From Desulfosoma caldarium (GTDB lineage Bacteria > Desulfobacterota > Syntrophobacteria > Syntrophobacterales > DSM-9756): a stretch of 64,000 bases of DNA. The stretch spans positions 124,001 through 188,000 of the forward strand of contig NZ_RJVA01000012.1 in the NCBI RefSeq assembly GCF_003751385.1, read 5' to 3'. Of the stretch, positions 17,704 through 26,889 are shown one piece after another. Made by a program: the position numbers and the translations under genes. Every line of letters starts with the position of its first letter. Position 1 is the first letter of the stretch. The notes beneath the pieces are model-generated. The model had not been told where the DNA came from, searched no databases, and saw only the letters and a program-made list of their open reading frames with translations.

Positions 17704-18304
17704 TCAGTTGGTCCAGCTCCGCGTGCCGCCACTATTTTCATCGTTCCACGAAAGATCGGTCCCAAGGGCATCGCGATTTTTCCGATCCCAGTGCCAATGC
17801 ACGGGGTTTTCCTCAATGTGTTAACGAATGCGGTTTGAAGACGATTCGTCACGGATAATATGTTCATAAAAATTACGTTGCCATACAGGAATACCGGGGG
17901 TGTTTCGTATTTGGTTTATGCGCCAGGCGAAAATGTTTTGAATTGTCGTATGATTTCCGCCAATCCATGTCGTTTCCAAGGGGTGGTCGGGGCGGGTTTT
18001 GTCGGGGCGGGTTCAGAACCCGCCCCTACAGACATGTCATCGACGATCCATAAGTTCATGAACAGGTTAGGCATGACCAAAACGCATCCAATCGGAGGTG
18101 GTTCACATGCTGTGGTGGATCGCGCCACGTTGCCCGTACTAAATCACCCAATGGATTCAACCGCATCTCCCTACCCACCACATCCCCAAACAAACACGCG
18201 CGGCCCCGTGTTCAGATGGTCACGAAACATGCCCCTACCTGCCGGTAGTTGTACCCCTTCGGCCGCAGAAAGCGGCGACGATGGGGCGTTGGATCCAACG
18301 TCAT
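17704..18304 (-). pseudogene. REP-associated tyrosine transposase (RAYT), broken
   Basis: From ATG 18304, behind a perfect GAGGAGGTGG site, the frame reads MTLDPTPHRRRFLRPKGYNY, then VGACFVTI, then a TGA where the family has Cys. It continues RGRACLFGDVV and EMRLNPLGDLVR, shifts frame at the VMPN(H) metal/active-site region, runs through PAPT repeats to EIIRQFKTFS, shifts again into WRINQIRNTPGIPVWQRNFY then EHIIRDE, meets a TAA at NRIR*HIEENPVHW and ends at 17704. The TRG...VMPN...VWQRN..EHIIR pattern is diagnostic of RAYT (IS200-like, Y1 transposase). At least four lesions make it inactive. RAYTs mobilise REP palindromes; several lie in and near it. Confidence 0.85.
18003..18027. repeat. 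Perfect palindrome inside the RAYT relic
   Basis: GGGGCGGGTT at 18004-18013 and AACCCGCCCC at 18017-18026 form a 10-bp perfect stem with a CAG loop. A direct half-copy GTCGGGGCGGGTT precedes it at 17987-17999. In the relic it encodes the GSEPAPTKPAPT segment. Confidence 0.8.
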
Positions 18305-18631
18305 TGGCACCACCTCCTCGTGATGAAAAAGGTGCCTGAAGGATCAAACCGTTAATCCGAAACAAAACGGTCCGGAAATGGCCGCTGAAGCGCCAGGCCT
18401 ATTTCACACCGGCATTTCAGGCGCAGGCCGCACCAGAGGCCCATACTTGGACTCAGAGTTGAAAGCCAACAGCAAGAAGATGGCAATCCGTGGCTGTGTC
18501 ATCCCATAGAGCACATCTGTTTTCAGCTTATCGCCCTAAAGGGATTGGTTGCCCCAAGCGGGTGGTCCAGAAGCTTTGAACGCTTGCGCTGATCATCCGC
18601 CGGATGGGTTGTCTCATTGGGTTGCATGTTT
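18305..18631. other. Intergenic stretch, nothing recognised
   Basis: About 330 bases between the RAYT start and the end of the VTT/iron-sulfur fusion gene. No coding frame, RNA or clear repeat is seen. Confidence 0.4.
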
Positions 18632-20503
18632 TTATGAGCCGTGTTCGCCAAACCTTTGCCGAGGTCTCACCCGGCTGGTCTTGGCGTTCAGTTCTTTTTT
18701 AAAACGCCGTTTCAAAAGCAGCCGGTTGAGATAGGTAAAGGGTGGCCGGGCCACCTTCACCTTGCCGTTCAGCGCCCTCTCCGGTTGATACAGGAGATCG
18801 GTGATGTGGATGGCCGGCCCCTTGCGACTTAAAAATCCGGTGCATCCGGCGCAGTACGTGACGATGGTTCGGCCGGAGGCTTCGCGATGGCGGATCTCAG
18901 CCCAGCCTTGAGCCCACTGGGGTTTCACAAAGCCGACCATGCCGCCCTCCCCGCAGCAGATTGCGCGCCGCCCTCGGTGTTTCATTTCAACGACTTTGAC
19001 TCCCGTGTCGGATAACAAGCCACGCACCGCCTGGTGCGTCGCCGCCTCCTCGCGCAGCGAGCACGGATCGTGGACGCTGACTTCCAGACCGTTGTGGTGC
19101 GGGGTTGGCCTAAACCCATGGGTGTGGATGAATTCATAGACCGTTTCCACGCAGATTCCGTTGCCGTAATGGCTGAAAATCTTGTAACAGTTGGGGCACG
19201 CCACCAGCACCCGCCGAACACCGTGATTCGACAAATAGCCGATCATTTCTCCGAACACGTGGTCGAAGTAGGCCTGCCGCCCCAGGTCATGCGACGGCTT
19301 CGTGCAGCAGTCGAGAACAACCCCCAGCGTCGGGATGTCCTTTTGGAGATCCTGAAACAGGCGCACGGTCACTTCCGGCCGGGTGCCCGGCAGGGCACAC
19401 CCCGGGAAAAACACCGTGTCGCAGCCCTCGGGCAACCCGTACCATGAAAAGGCCGGTGAGATGCCGATTTTCTCATAGTTCAAAATCGGCCTGTAAACGG
19501 ACGCATCGAAGTGCCCGTCGGTGACATACCGGCGCCGAATTTCCAAAAACAGCTCAAACGGATCAAGTTTTTCAGGGCAGACGGCGCGGCACAAACCGCA
19601 CAGACTGCACTCGTAGGCCATCGCTTGGTGCCGGGGGGAATTGAAATTCAGGGCCGCAATGGCCTTGGGTGTGCCGTAGTGCGATAGAAAAGCGCACTGT
19701 TTGACGCAAGCGCCGCATTCCGTGCACCGTTCGCGGATGTCGCGCACGTAGGGTTCGATCTTCGGGGACGTGCCTTCATCATCGCCGACTTGGACAGGCA
19801 ATGGGTCGACCGTTGTGGGTTTGCGCAACCGATTGCGGCAAAAGTTCAGCGCCCGGCGCGTCAGCAGGGGAAAAATCCCCAGCAGCGCCAGGGACAAGAG
19901 GAGCCTCGGCGAGAGGATTTGGCCTGGCGATTCGATTTGGCCGAGTTGGCTGCCGGCATTGACGAATACCGCCGTGCCCGGCAGCATCCCTAACTGGGAG
20001 ACCCAGTAGAACGTCCGCAGGCGCATGGGAGTGAGCCCCATGACCATGTTGATGACGAAAAACGGAATGATCGGCATCAGGCGGAGGGCGAACAGATAAA
20101 AAGCACCTTCTTCCTGAATGCCGGCGTCGACCCGTTTCAGCTTGTCGCCGAACCGGCGATGGACCCAATCCCGCAGCAGGTACCGGGAAAGCAGGCAGGC
20201 CAGGGTGGCTCCGATACTGCTGGCGAAGGACACAACAAGGATGCCTGCCAGGGTGCCGAAAATCGCCCCCGCGGCAAGTCCCAGCACAACGGCACCCGGC
20301 AGGTTAAGGGCGATCACCGGAATATAGACGGCCGAAAAGGCGGCAACCGCCCTCAACGGATGTTCATGGTAGGCATCCTGTAGGCGCCCTTGATGCGCTT
20401 TCACACTTTCCAGTGTGAACTGCCGATGAAGCCCGGTGGTGAAAAACAGAACGACCAGGATGGCCATCCCCACCACCAGAAGAAATCGTTTAGATTTTAG
20501 CAT
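18632..20503 (-). CDS. VTT (TVP38/DedA-like) membrane domain fused to HDR-type CCG iron-sulfur domain
   Basis: Protein of 623 aa. Residues 1-235 are a membrane domain with about six helices and the VTT signature (LPGAVVLGLAAGAIFG, FALRLMPIIPFFVINMVMGL). A linker leads to a cytosolic ferredoxin-like part with CTECGACVKQC and CSLCGLCRAVCP, then two CCG modules (FFPGCA...DCCTKP...CPNC; HDPC...ICCGEGG...CAGC) as in GlpC/HdrB. This suggests a membrane-anchored electron carrier or sulfur/thiol reductase, which is inference. It starts immediately at the stop of an exported rhodanese gene; a second rhodanese lies further upstream. Whether VTT works as transporter or anchor is unknown. Confidence 0.85.
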   Translation of the reverse strand: MLKSKRFLLVVGMAILVVLFFTTGLHRQFTLESVKAHQGRLQDAYHEHPLRAVAAFSAVYIPVIALNLPGAVVLGLAAGAIFGTLAGILVVSFASSIGATLACLLSRYLLRDWVHRRFGDKLKRVDAGIQEEGAFYLFALRLMPIIPFFVINMVMGLTPMRLRTFYWVSQLGMLPGTAVFVNAGSQLGQIESPGQILSPRLLLSLALLGIFPLLTRRALNFCRNRLRKPTTVDPLPVQVGDDEGTSPKIEPYVRDIRERCTECGACVKQCAFLSHYGTPKAIAALNFNSPRHQAMAYECSLCGLCRAVCPEKLDPFELFLEIRRRYVTDGHFDASVYRPILNYEKIGISPAFSWYGLPEGCDTVFFPGCALPGTRPEVTVRLFQDLQKDIPTLGVVLDCCTKPSHDLGRQAYFDHVFGEMIGYLSNHGVRRVLVACPNCYKIFSHYGNGICVETVYEFIHTHGFRPTPHHNGLEVSVHDPCSLREEAATHQAVRGLLSDTGVKVVEMKHRGRRAICCGEGGMVGFVKPQWAQGWAEIRHREASGRTIVTYCAGCTGFLSRKGPAIHITDLLYQPERALNGKVKVARPPFTYLNRLLLKRRFKKELNAKTSRVRPRQRFGEHGS

Positions 20504-20929
20504 CTACTTCTTTTCCGTCTCATAGGGCCATGCATCCATACCTTTTTCTAGGATGAGCAACCGGCTTTCCTCAACCCCTTTTGATTTGTAGAAATCCACG
20601 GTCTTTTTGGCCCCACCACCACCTCTGGGACAAACGATGATAATGTCCTCTGTAGAGGATTGAATCTTGGGCAAAAGTTCCGCCAAGCGCGCTTTTTCTG
20701 CCTCCGTTTTGACCGGATACGCGTTGGTTTCGATCGCCCCTTTAATATGGCCCTTGGCGTACTGTTCGGCCGGGCAAATGTCCACGATAATCATTGGAGA
20801 CCCGGCCGCAAGACGCGCATTGAGATCTTCGGCCGAGATATAGTTGTATTGTCCGGAAGCATGCGCCAGACCGATACCGACAACACCGGCCAAGAAAACA
20901 ATAGAAAGAATGAAAAGCTTCTTTTTCAA
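20504..20929 (-). CDS. Exported rhodanese-like protein
   Basis: Protein of 141 aa. TTG at 20929 is the probable start, supported by GAGGAG 10 bases upstream. A signal peptide (KKKLFILS...GIGLAHA) precedes a single rhodanese domain with IVDICPAEQYAKGHIKGA and the active loop VCPRGGGGAKKT carrying the catalytic Cys. It should bind sulfane sulfur in the periplasm. Its stop abuts the ATG of the VTT/CCG fusion gene with no gap, so the two are co-translated. Confidence 0.88.
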   Translation of the reverse strand: MKKKLFILSIVFLAGVVGIGLAHASGQYNYISAEDLNARLAAGSPMIIVDICPAEQYAKGHIKGAIETNAYPVKTEAEKARLAELLPKIQSSTEDIIIVCPRGGGGAKKTVDFYKSKGVEESRLLILEKGMDAWPYETEKK

Positions 20930-21247
20930 GGCTTATCTCCTCATGTGAATCATGGTTTACTGAAAAAACACGCTGCTTTCGAGGTTTTAGCGCAAATGGT
21001 GCGAAAGGACCCTTCGGCTACCGTGCTTCGGATGCCGTTTCGACCGTGGCGGGCCTCTGTTGTTCGTCATGGGCTTTTTAACCTCTTTCGGCGTTTCACA
21101 CTGATCCTTTATTCCAGGGGTACTTGCTTCATTTCCGGCCACTCATAAAAGGATGCGCCGTCGTTGCGCGCCTTTTCAAAGCCCACCATCCTTAGGACGA
21201 GAGCCATTTAGGCTGATCGAATGCCGCCTGTCCAATAGACCACAATG
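20930..21247. other. Spacer between the two rhodanese genes
   Basis: 318 bases with no gene I can support. It separates the two exported rhodanese-like genes and may hold a promoter for the downstream pair; no clear boxes recognised. Confidence 0.4.
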
Positions 21248-21811
21248 TCATCTTCCGGCTTCAAACCAGCCGCTTGAAACATCTTTCCACGCTTTGTATC
21301 CGCCATCGAGGATTTTGACGTTGCGGATTCCTGCCTTCAGGGCCATCCATGCAAAACGTCCGTCTTCGCCCCACCCCGAGGGCTGGGCATAGACCACCAG
21401 GGGTGTTTCACCATCGATACCCAAGGCTCCCAACTTCGGCGACAGTTGCTCTTGGGGCAGCAGCACGCCCCATCGAGGGTGTCTCGGCTTGCCGCGCATA
21501 TCGGCAAAAGATTGCCAAGGAACAGACGCCGCCCCGGGTAGATGTCCGTTGTTATAATGTTTCTCGGGACGCGCATCGACCACAATCACCTTGCATAAGT
21601 TCTGCGTAAGCCACGAGGTCTCCACAAAAAGCATGGCTTTGATCGAATCCATGCTCGCGCCGTCTTTCATCGCGAACACGACACATTCTCCAGAGATCAA
21701 GGCGACCAGGGATAGAAAAATGATTTTTTTGATCCTTACTCGAATAAATCCTCTGTCCCCCGATACGCCATCGTAAACTTGGCCTATGACAAAGTCGAAA
21801 CGTCCATCCAC
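21248..21811 (-). CDS. Exported rhodanese-like protein without active-site Cys
   Basis: Open frame of 187 codons; the real start may be downstream, near the hydrophobic signal IKKIIFLSLVALISG at about residue 27. The domain has VDARPEKHYNNGHLPGA and GGYKAW, but the active loop reads VVYAQPSGWGEDGR, with no Cys where rhodaneses carry the nucleophile. It may be a binding or structural homologue, or use a partner protein's Cys. Same strand as the second rhodanese and the membrane fusion; three-gene module by inference. Confidence 0.75.
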   Translation of the reverse strand: MDGRFDFVIGQVYDGVSGDRGFIRVRIKKIIFLSLVALISGECVVFAMKDGASMDSIKAMLFVETSWLTQNLCKVIVVDARPEKHYNNGHLPGAASVPWQSFADMRGKPRHPRWGVLLPQEQLSPKLGALGIDGETPLVVYAQPSGWGEDGRFAWMALKAGIRNVKILDGGYKAWKDVSSGWFEAGR

Positions 21812-22384
21812 TCGATAAACATAAATTTCTCAAGCTAAAACCATATCATGGATCATCATACATCTTGCATCGTCTGACGTCCTCAACTTTTCAGACTACT
21901 TCAACGACAGCCTTAATAACGAATAGGAAATATAGATGCATGAAACAACAGTGTATCGAGCGTTCCAATACTCATTCGAACGCCCGGCACACATGTAACG
22001 ACCCCTAGGAATCAAGGCCAAAATGTGCGTTATTGTGTACGCGGTGCTCTTGGCTTGTCTGTCCGCATCAAGAGCAACGAGTGGTTACCCTTCAGCATCC
22101 GCTCCAGGCCTTGACAAACGGCTTTGGGCCTGAAGAGTGGAAGGCGGTTTTGGCGGTTGCCCTGAGGAAAAGGCGTTGGGTTTTAGCCCTTGTCTTTTTT
22201 CCTCTATATCAGACCGAGAGCTGGCACGCCCTTTGGGTTGTCCAGGCCGTTGCGCTCCGGCCAATGCCTTTACTGGGGCGGTTTCCTAAGGAAAAAGCGA
22301 TAGACCCACCACGTTCGGCTCGCCGGCTAAGCGGCGAGTTCATGACGACACGCAACCGGGCTCACCTAACCAACTCTTGGGGCG
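21812..22384. other. Gene-poor stretch beside IS relic
   Basis: About 570 bases. The right part may hold further eroded insertion-sequence DNA, but no family can be read. Nothing else recognised. Confidence 0.35.
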
Positions 22385-22965
22385 GCCTCTCGGGGTTGTC
22401 CACTTGAATCCACCCCTCGATGCTCTCCTTGCCCTCATGAAAGGACAAAAACAGGTTGAGCCGGATACATTCCTCTTTAAGCCTTCTCATGAACCGCTCG
22501 ATCATTCCAGGGGTGATGTCTTCAGGGCGAAGACCCAAAGCACGCACCAGCTCGAGATAACGTTTCGACGTGAAGACGAGCCCGTTGTCACTTCTCAGGG
22601 CAAGCCCCCGGGAGGCGGCTTTATTCTGTTAAGGCGGCGAATGAGCGCATCTTCCAAAGCCCCTTTTCGCCACCTTGGCGTTATATGGCCGGCTCATGCG
22701 ATAACCCATAACCTCCCGGTACCAAAAATCGATCAGCGCAACCCCATGACACCGGCAGGAATTCGAGTAGAAAAAGTGGGTCATATCCGTTGCCCAACGC
22801 TCACGGGGACCTTCCGCCACCGAGGCTTTCTTTTGAACACGAAGCCGCATGCCTCGATGACATTGAGACAAGGTCCAACCATGGCGCGGCATGATTCGAT
22901 GGGCCTTTTTCTTGTTCACAATCAAGCCCATAAGCCGGCGAAGCATGACAGTGATCCTTCAATAA
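22385..22965 (-). pseudogene. IS3-family transposase OrfB relic
   Basis: Minus-strand frames together spell an IS3 (IS2-like) integrase-type transposase: VNKKKAHRIMPRHGW, KASVAEGPRERWATDMTHFF (first DDE Asp region), HGVALIDFWYREVMGYRMSR, then after a frame break GSDNGLVFTSKRYLELVRALG and MIERFMRRLKEECI. The segment between the second Asp and the Glu region has lost several codons (ITP joined to GMIERF). Multiple shifts show it is dead. No terminal repeats could be defined. Confidence 0.78.
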
Positions 22966-22971
22966 GAGCAC

Positions 22972-23280
22972 CCCTTTGAATGGGCAGAAGCATTCAAGAT
23001 CGATCCCGGCCTCTATAAGTGGTCATTCCCCAAGGTCGACGGGAAATACGCCGATGCGGCCATGAAAATGATCTACATGTCATCTGCAACCTGGGGATCC
23101 ATCGAACATGTGGAAGAAAAGGTCATGGACATCTTCGAACAAAACGGACAGCCCCTCAAACATGGCGGCCGTCTGCGCTCCGGTGAGCTGCATCTCCTGC
23201 GATTCGATAACACCCGCAACACGACGGAACTTGAGATCAAGATCGACAAGGCCGGGACTCATATATTTTTCACCGAACAT
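22972..23280 (+). pseudogene. Truncated fragment of an unrecognised protein
   Basis: An open frame of about 100 codons (FEWAEAFKIDPGLYKW ... MKMIYMSSATWGSIEHVEEK ... TELEIKIDKAGTHIFFTEHV) with real-looking amino-acid composition. It lacks a start next to the IS3 relic and runs at its 3' end straight into the left end of an IS30 relic near 23280. It is probably a gene remnant caught between two insertions. I do not recognise the family. Confidence 0.4.
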
Positions 23281-23605
23281 GTGCGGCGGATTCAACTCGT
23301 AAGTGCAACGCAACAGTTTGGAATAGGGGGGCAAGCTGAGCTGGCATCGTGACCCTTCTTTCCAACAAGCACGGGAAGCACATACGAGACGCTGCGCACA
23401 ACTTACCCAAGAGCAACGAGACCAAATCCACGCCCTGATGAAAGCCGGACATAACCAGCTCAAGATCGCTGGGATCATCGACGAGGACATTCAGCGCGTT
23501 GTGGACAAACGCAACAACCGACCCCGGAAATGCCTTGGCATGAAAACACCCAACCAGGTCTGTTTCGACACTGACCCACCCGTTGCACGAGCACGTTGAA
23601 ACCGC
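23281..23605 (+). pseudogene. IS30-family transposase relic, internally deleted (copy 1)
   Basis: Contains the N-terminal piece QLTQEQRDQIHALMKAGHNQ joined directly to the C-terminal piece DEDIQRVVDKRNNRPRKCLG then MKTPNQVCF, so most of the catalytic domain is deleted. The flank GGCGGATTCAACTCGT...TTTGGAATAGGGG has a diverged counterpart at 27630-27680, the left end of the second copy. Confidence 0.75.
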
Positions 23606-23662
23606 GAGCCAATTTCGCAGGCGGAATACCCGGTTCGGCTGCTGCTAAGACTGAAGATGCGG

Positions 23663-23895
23663 GCCAAACGGGTTGATGTTATTGCGCTTTATCGGTGCTG
23701 ATGGAGCCGTTTTGCCTCACAGGTGGTGCCGGCATCATCCGCATTTTCTTTGCGCAAAGACCTCTGATGGCTGCGCGTGCCGTGCCCCCTGACGGACCAA
23801 AAGAGTACCCCAGCACGCTGAAGCAAGCGCTTGGTCACATGTCCTAGCGAGGCGCGACTGGAAGCGATGATGGATGAGGCTGAAGAACCGTCCGC
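23663..23895. other. Short spacer, nothing recognised
   Basis: Spacer between the IS30 relic and the deacetylase gene; no coding frame or repeat that I can support. Confidence 0.35.
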
Positions 23896-24663
23896 TCAGC
23901 GCTGATCCGCAAAGGTGTGCCCCGGACGGCGAATTGGCGCCTCTTTAGGGGTGTTCTTCACGTGGAGGCGCCAAAATAGGCCAATGAGGCTATCACCCCA
24001 AGACACCGCCTTCCGCGGCAGCGTCAGCGGATCATCAGCGATGGTCGCGGGCGCACGCACACAGGTGGTTGCGCTCTGGTAACCGGCTTCAGCCACGGCT
24101 TCCACAACGCGCCGGTCGTGACTGCCGTAGGGATAGCAAAAGTGCATGATTGGCACACCAAGCACATCTTCCAGCTTGTGCTTGGAGCGGGTAACTTCTT
24201 CGCGGATGCGCTGTGTCTTCTCATTGGCCAGCCTGACGTGCGTGACCGAATGCGAACCAAAGTCGATACCTTCACGATGCAATTGGCGAAGACGCTCGGC
24301 ACTCATCAGCGGTGGCGTGTCGCGGCCATCCATAGCAAACCAGCTTGCTCGCCGACCGAGGAAGCCTGAAATCAAATACACCATGGCCGGAAAACCATAC
24401 CGTTTCAGCACCGGAAAGGCGTACTCGTAAAAGTTTTCATAGCCGTCGTCAAACGTTAGCGCCACCGCACGCGGCGGGATCTCTGCCTCACCCCGCAGGC
24501 AAGCCAAGACTTGATCCATCGACAGGACGGTGTAACCAAAGCGCGCCAGATAGGCCATCTGGCCGGCAAAGCGGCGATGATCACAATAGGTTGAGCGATG
24601 CGCCTTCATCGGCGCAAATTCACCCACCTGGTGATACATGAGGATGTTGATTCCCCGACTCAT
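23896..24663 (-). CDS. Polysaccharide deacetylase family protein (NodB fold)
   Basis: Protein of 255 aa. ATG 24663 overlaps the glycosyltransferase stop (ATGA); an ATG two codons earlier is possible. NodB motifs are intact: TFDDGY (catalytic and metal Asp pair) at about 75-80, SHSVTH metal His pair, and CYPYGSHD. An early MYHQVG matches this exopolysaccharide-type subfamily. It likely removes acetyl groups from a surface polysaccharide. It is encoded with a glycosyltransferase in an otherwise ruined polysaccharide locus flanked by IS30 relics. Confidence 0.9.
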   Translation of the reverse strand: MSRGINILMYHQVGEFAPMKAHRSTYCDHRRFAGQMAYLARFGYTVLSMDQVLACLRGEAEIPPRAVALTFDDGYENFYEYAFPVLKRYGFPAMVYLISGFLGRRASWFAMDGRDTPPLMSAERLRQLHREGIDFGSHSVTHVRLANEKTQRIREEVTRSKHKLEDVLGVPIMHFCYPYGSHDRRVVEAVAEAGYQSATTCVRAPATIADDPLTLPRKAVSWGDSLIGLFWRLHVKNTPKEAPIRRPGHTFADQR

Positions 24664-25733
24664 ATCCAATGGTCCAGCAACTTTGCGTAGAGCCCACGAT
24701 ATTGCGCAATAATGGCAGCTTCGGAAAAGTCGCGCTCAATACGAACAAGGCCGTTGGTCACCATGTGTTTTTGAAGGTCAGGATTGCGGATGACGTGTTC
24801 CATACCGGCCGCCAGCGCAGCACCATCGTCACATGGAACGACCCAGGCATCTTCACCGGGGCGGGTGATCTCGCGTGCGCCACGAAAGGCAGTGACAACC
24901 AACGGCTTGCCGTAGGCCCACGCTTCGAGGATGACGTTACCCAGAGTTTCGGCCTCGCGCGAAGGGAACACCACCATATTGGCCATATGGAACCAGGGGG
25001 CTGGATCGTGCTGCCACCCCGCCCATAGAATGCGCTCGGCCACACCCGCTTGGCGCGCCTGCTCTTTCAGCGGACCGGCCAATTCCCCATCCCCCAACAC
25101 CACCAGACGCAAGCGTCGGCCATTAATTTCGGCAGGCAGGCGACGGAGCGCATCGATCAGGTAGCGGTGCCCCTTAACGTCGATCAACCGCCCGGGAGCC
25201 AGAATGGTCCAGTCCTCCGGCCGCACAGCGATACGCCGGCGCAGCGCCGCCAGCGCTTCTGCCGCCACCGCGCGGGGTGGTTCAGCAAAATTGGTGATGT
25301 GAAACACCCGCTTGGCGGGCAAACCGCCCCGGATCATCCAGTCGCACAGCCCCTTGGTATTGCCGATCCAGGCATGAGCATGCCTGAAGGCATCGAGCTT
25401 GTAATAGCCACCTAAGCGCGCCACATGGACCTTACCGCGACCGGGTTGTATGCGGGTCAGTCGGGTCGCGCGCCCCATATAGGTTTGTACGATGGGCGCT
25501 TCACTGCGGGCAATGAGCCTCGAGACGGCATAACGCGAAAAAGGATCCCACACCGTGCTGTACGGCAGCTCATAGTGGGCCCTGCCGGCAAAATGATGCC
25601 GGGCGAGTTCAGAACCGCGTCGCACCGCCACCTCAACCTCTTCGCCGTGGCGCAGCATGGCGTTAATAAACCGTACAAACCAGCGCTCGGCACCGCCCAT
25701 CCGCGGGCTACCGATCATGTGCAGGGATTTCAT
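24660..25733 (-). CDS. Glycosyltransferase, GT4-type GT-B fold
   Basis: Protein of 357 aa with the N-terminal MIGSPRMGGAERWFVR donor/acceptor loop, a central ILAPGRLIDVKGHRYLIDAL strand-helix, and the nucleotide-sugar site FPSREAETLGNVILEAWAYG. It transfers a sugar onto lipid-linked or growing polysaccharide in the cytoplasm. Its stop overlaps the start of the deacetylase gene. The sugar specificity is not readable. The gene appears intact, unlike its upstream neighbours. Confidence 0.92.
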   Translation of the reverse strand: MKSLHMIGSPRMGGAERWFVRFINAMLRHGEEVEVAVRRGSELARHHFAGRAHYELPYSTVWDPFSRYAVSRLIARSEAPIVQTYMGRATRLTRIQPGRGKVHVARLGGYYKLDAFRHAHAWIGNTKGLCDWMIRGGLPAKRVFHITNFAEPPRAVAAEALAALRRRIAVRPEDWTILAPGRLIDVKGHRYLIDALRRLPAEINGRRLRLVVLGDGELAGPLKEQARQAGVAERILWAGWQHDPAPWFHMANMVVFPSREAETLGNVILEAWAYGKPLVVTAFRGAREITRPGEDAWVVPCDDGAALAAGMEHVIRNPDLQKHMVTNGLVRIERDFSEAAIIAQYRGLYAKLLDHWI

Positions 25734-25739
25734 CGCTCG

Positions 25740-26840
25740 TTATCCAAAACCTTGTGGTAGATGACGAGGCTGCCGCCGCACCTTGCCTCGATCGAGAATT
25801 CGCGCAGCACCATCGCCCGACCCGCTTCGCCCATGGCTCGCCGTTTGTCAGGATCCGCCGGCAAAAAGACAGTGCCCTCGTTAAGCCCCTTAAGATTTTG
25901 GGCTTAATGAACATGCCGGTACAACCCTCTTCGACGGCCTCGGGGATGCCACCAACGCACGTGGCAACAATAGGCACGCGGGCTGCTGCGCCATGTACCA
26001 GCGATATCCACAATCCTTTCATATACGCTAAATGGACGTTGATGTCCAAACAAGGAAGCCAGCGGGCCAAATCCTCGCGAAAACCCGCGAACAGAACATA
26101 GCTCGCGAGTCCTTCTTGTCTGACGTGTCGTTCAAGTGCTGCGCCATGAGGCTCCTTGCCAAAGGACACAACTCGCGCATCGGGATGCCTATGTACCATC
26201 TGGGGCAGGATGGTCTGCAGGTGGCGGTGCCCCTTGCGCGGAATGAGCTGAGCGATCATGCCGTGGGTGAGGGGGGTGCTCAGGCAGTCCGAAGGACTCT
26301 CAAAAGGCATCGCATTCGCAGGCGTAGAGAAAGGGGGATGCATTCACGGCGCTACGTCCGCTCACGACGTGCTCGGGGGGAATGCCTTCCTGCAGAAAAA
26401 ATCTGACCATTGCCCTCACAAATCATGATGATCTTGGCAGAGAGGCCATATTAGTGGTATGCGAACCAACGTGGTTCTGAGTCGTCCCCCCGGCGTGGAA
26501 GTGCGGTGGAAATGCCCGCGCGGCGGGCGGCAATCCCACCTATTCATCCACGCCGCGGCGGCTGTGTTCATGCACAAGATCGGGACGAATCTCGTCCATC
26601 AGTTGGCGCAGGCGTTGGGTGAACATGAGGTCGAGCACCTCCTCCATGCGCATCTCGACGACTCGAACCCATAGCTTCGCCTCGCGCGCGATGTCGCTCC
26701 CCTTAGTACAAGCGAGGATGTTTTCAATGCCGCGGGCGGCCAGGCCCTCGAGCAGCTCGAGCACCTGACGGGCCGAGCACCTGACGGGAGTCGCCGTAAA
26801 GGTGGCGGCCGGCCTCGATGTGCAAAACTTTCCACGGGAT
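25740..26840 (-). pseudogene. Second GT4 glycosyltransferase, frameshifted
   Basis: Minus-strand frames spell a GT4 enzyme in pieces: KVLHIEAGRHLYGDSRQVL near 26835, LLEGLAARGIENILACTKGS, PDLVHEHSRRGVDE followed by a stop, traces of TRRGDDSEPRW and KIIMICEGNGQI, then in another frame GMIAQLIPRKGHRHLQ ... FAGFREDLARWL ... IPEAVEEGCTGMF. At least three frame changes and several altered codons make it inactive. It overlaps the start of the intact glycosyltransferase gene and was presumably part of the same operon. Confidence 0.8.
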
Positions 26841-26889
26841 GTCTCCCAAAGGGCGTCTTGGGCTCACACCTGCACCTCGTCCAAGGTGA

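Noticed and set aside
17411-18027. Possible CRISPR array from repeated GC palindromes
   Set aside because: Units vary in length and sequence, spacers are not regular and no cas gene is nearby; REP elements fit better.
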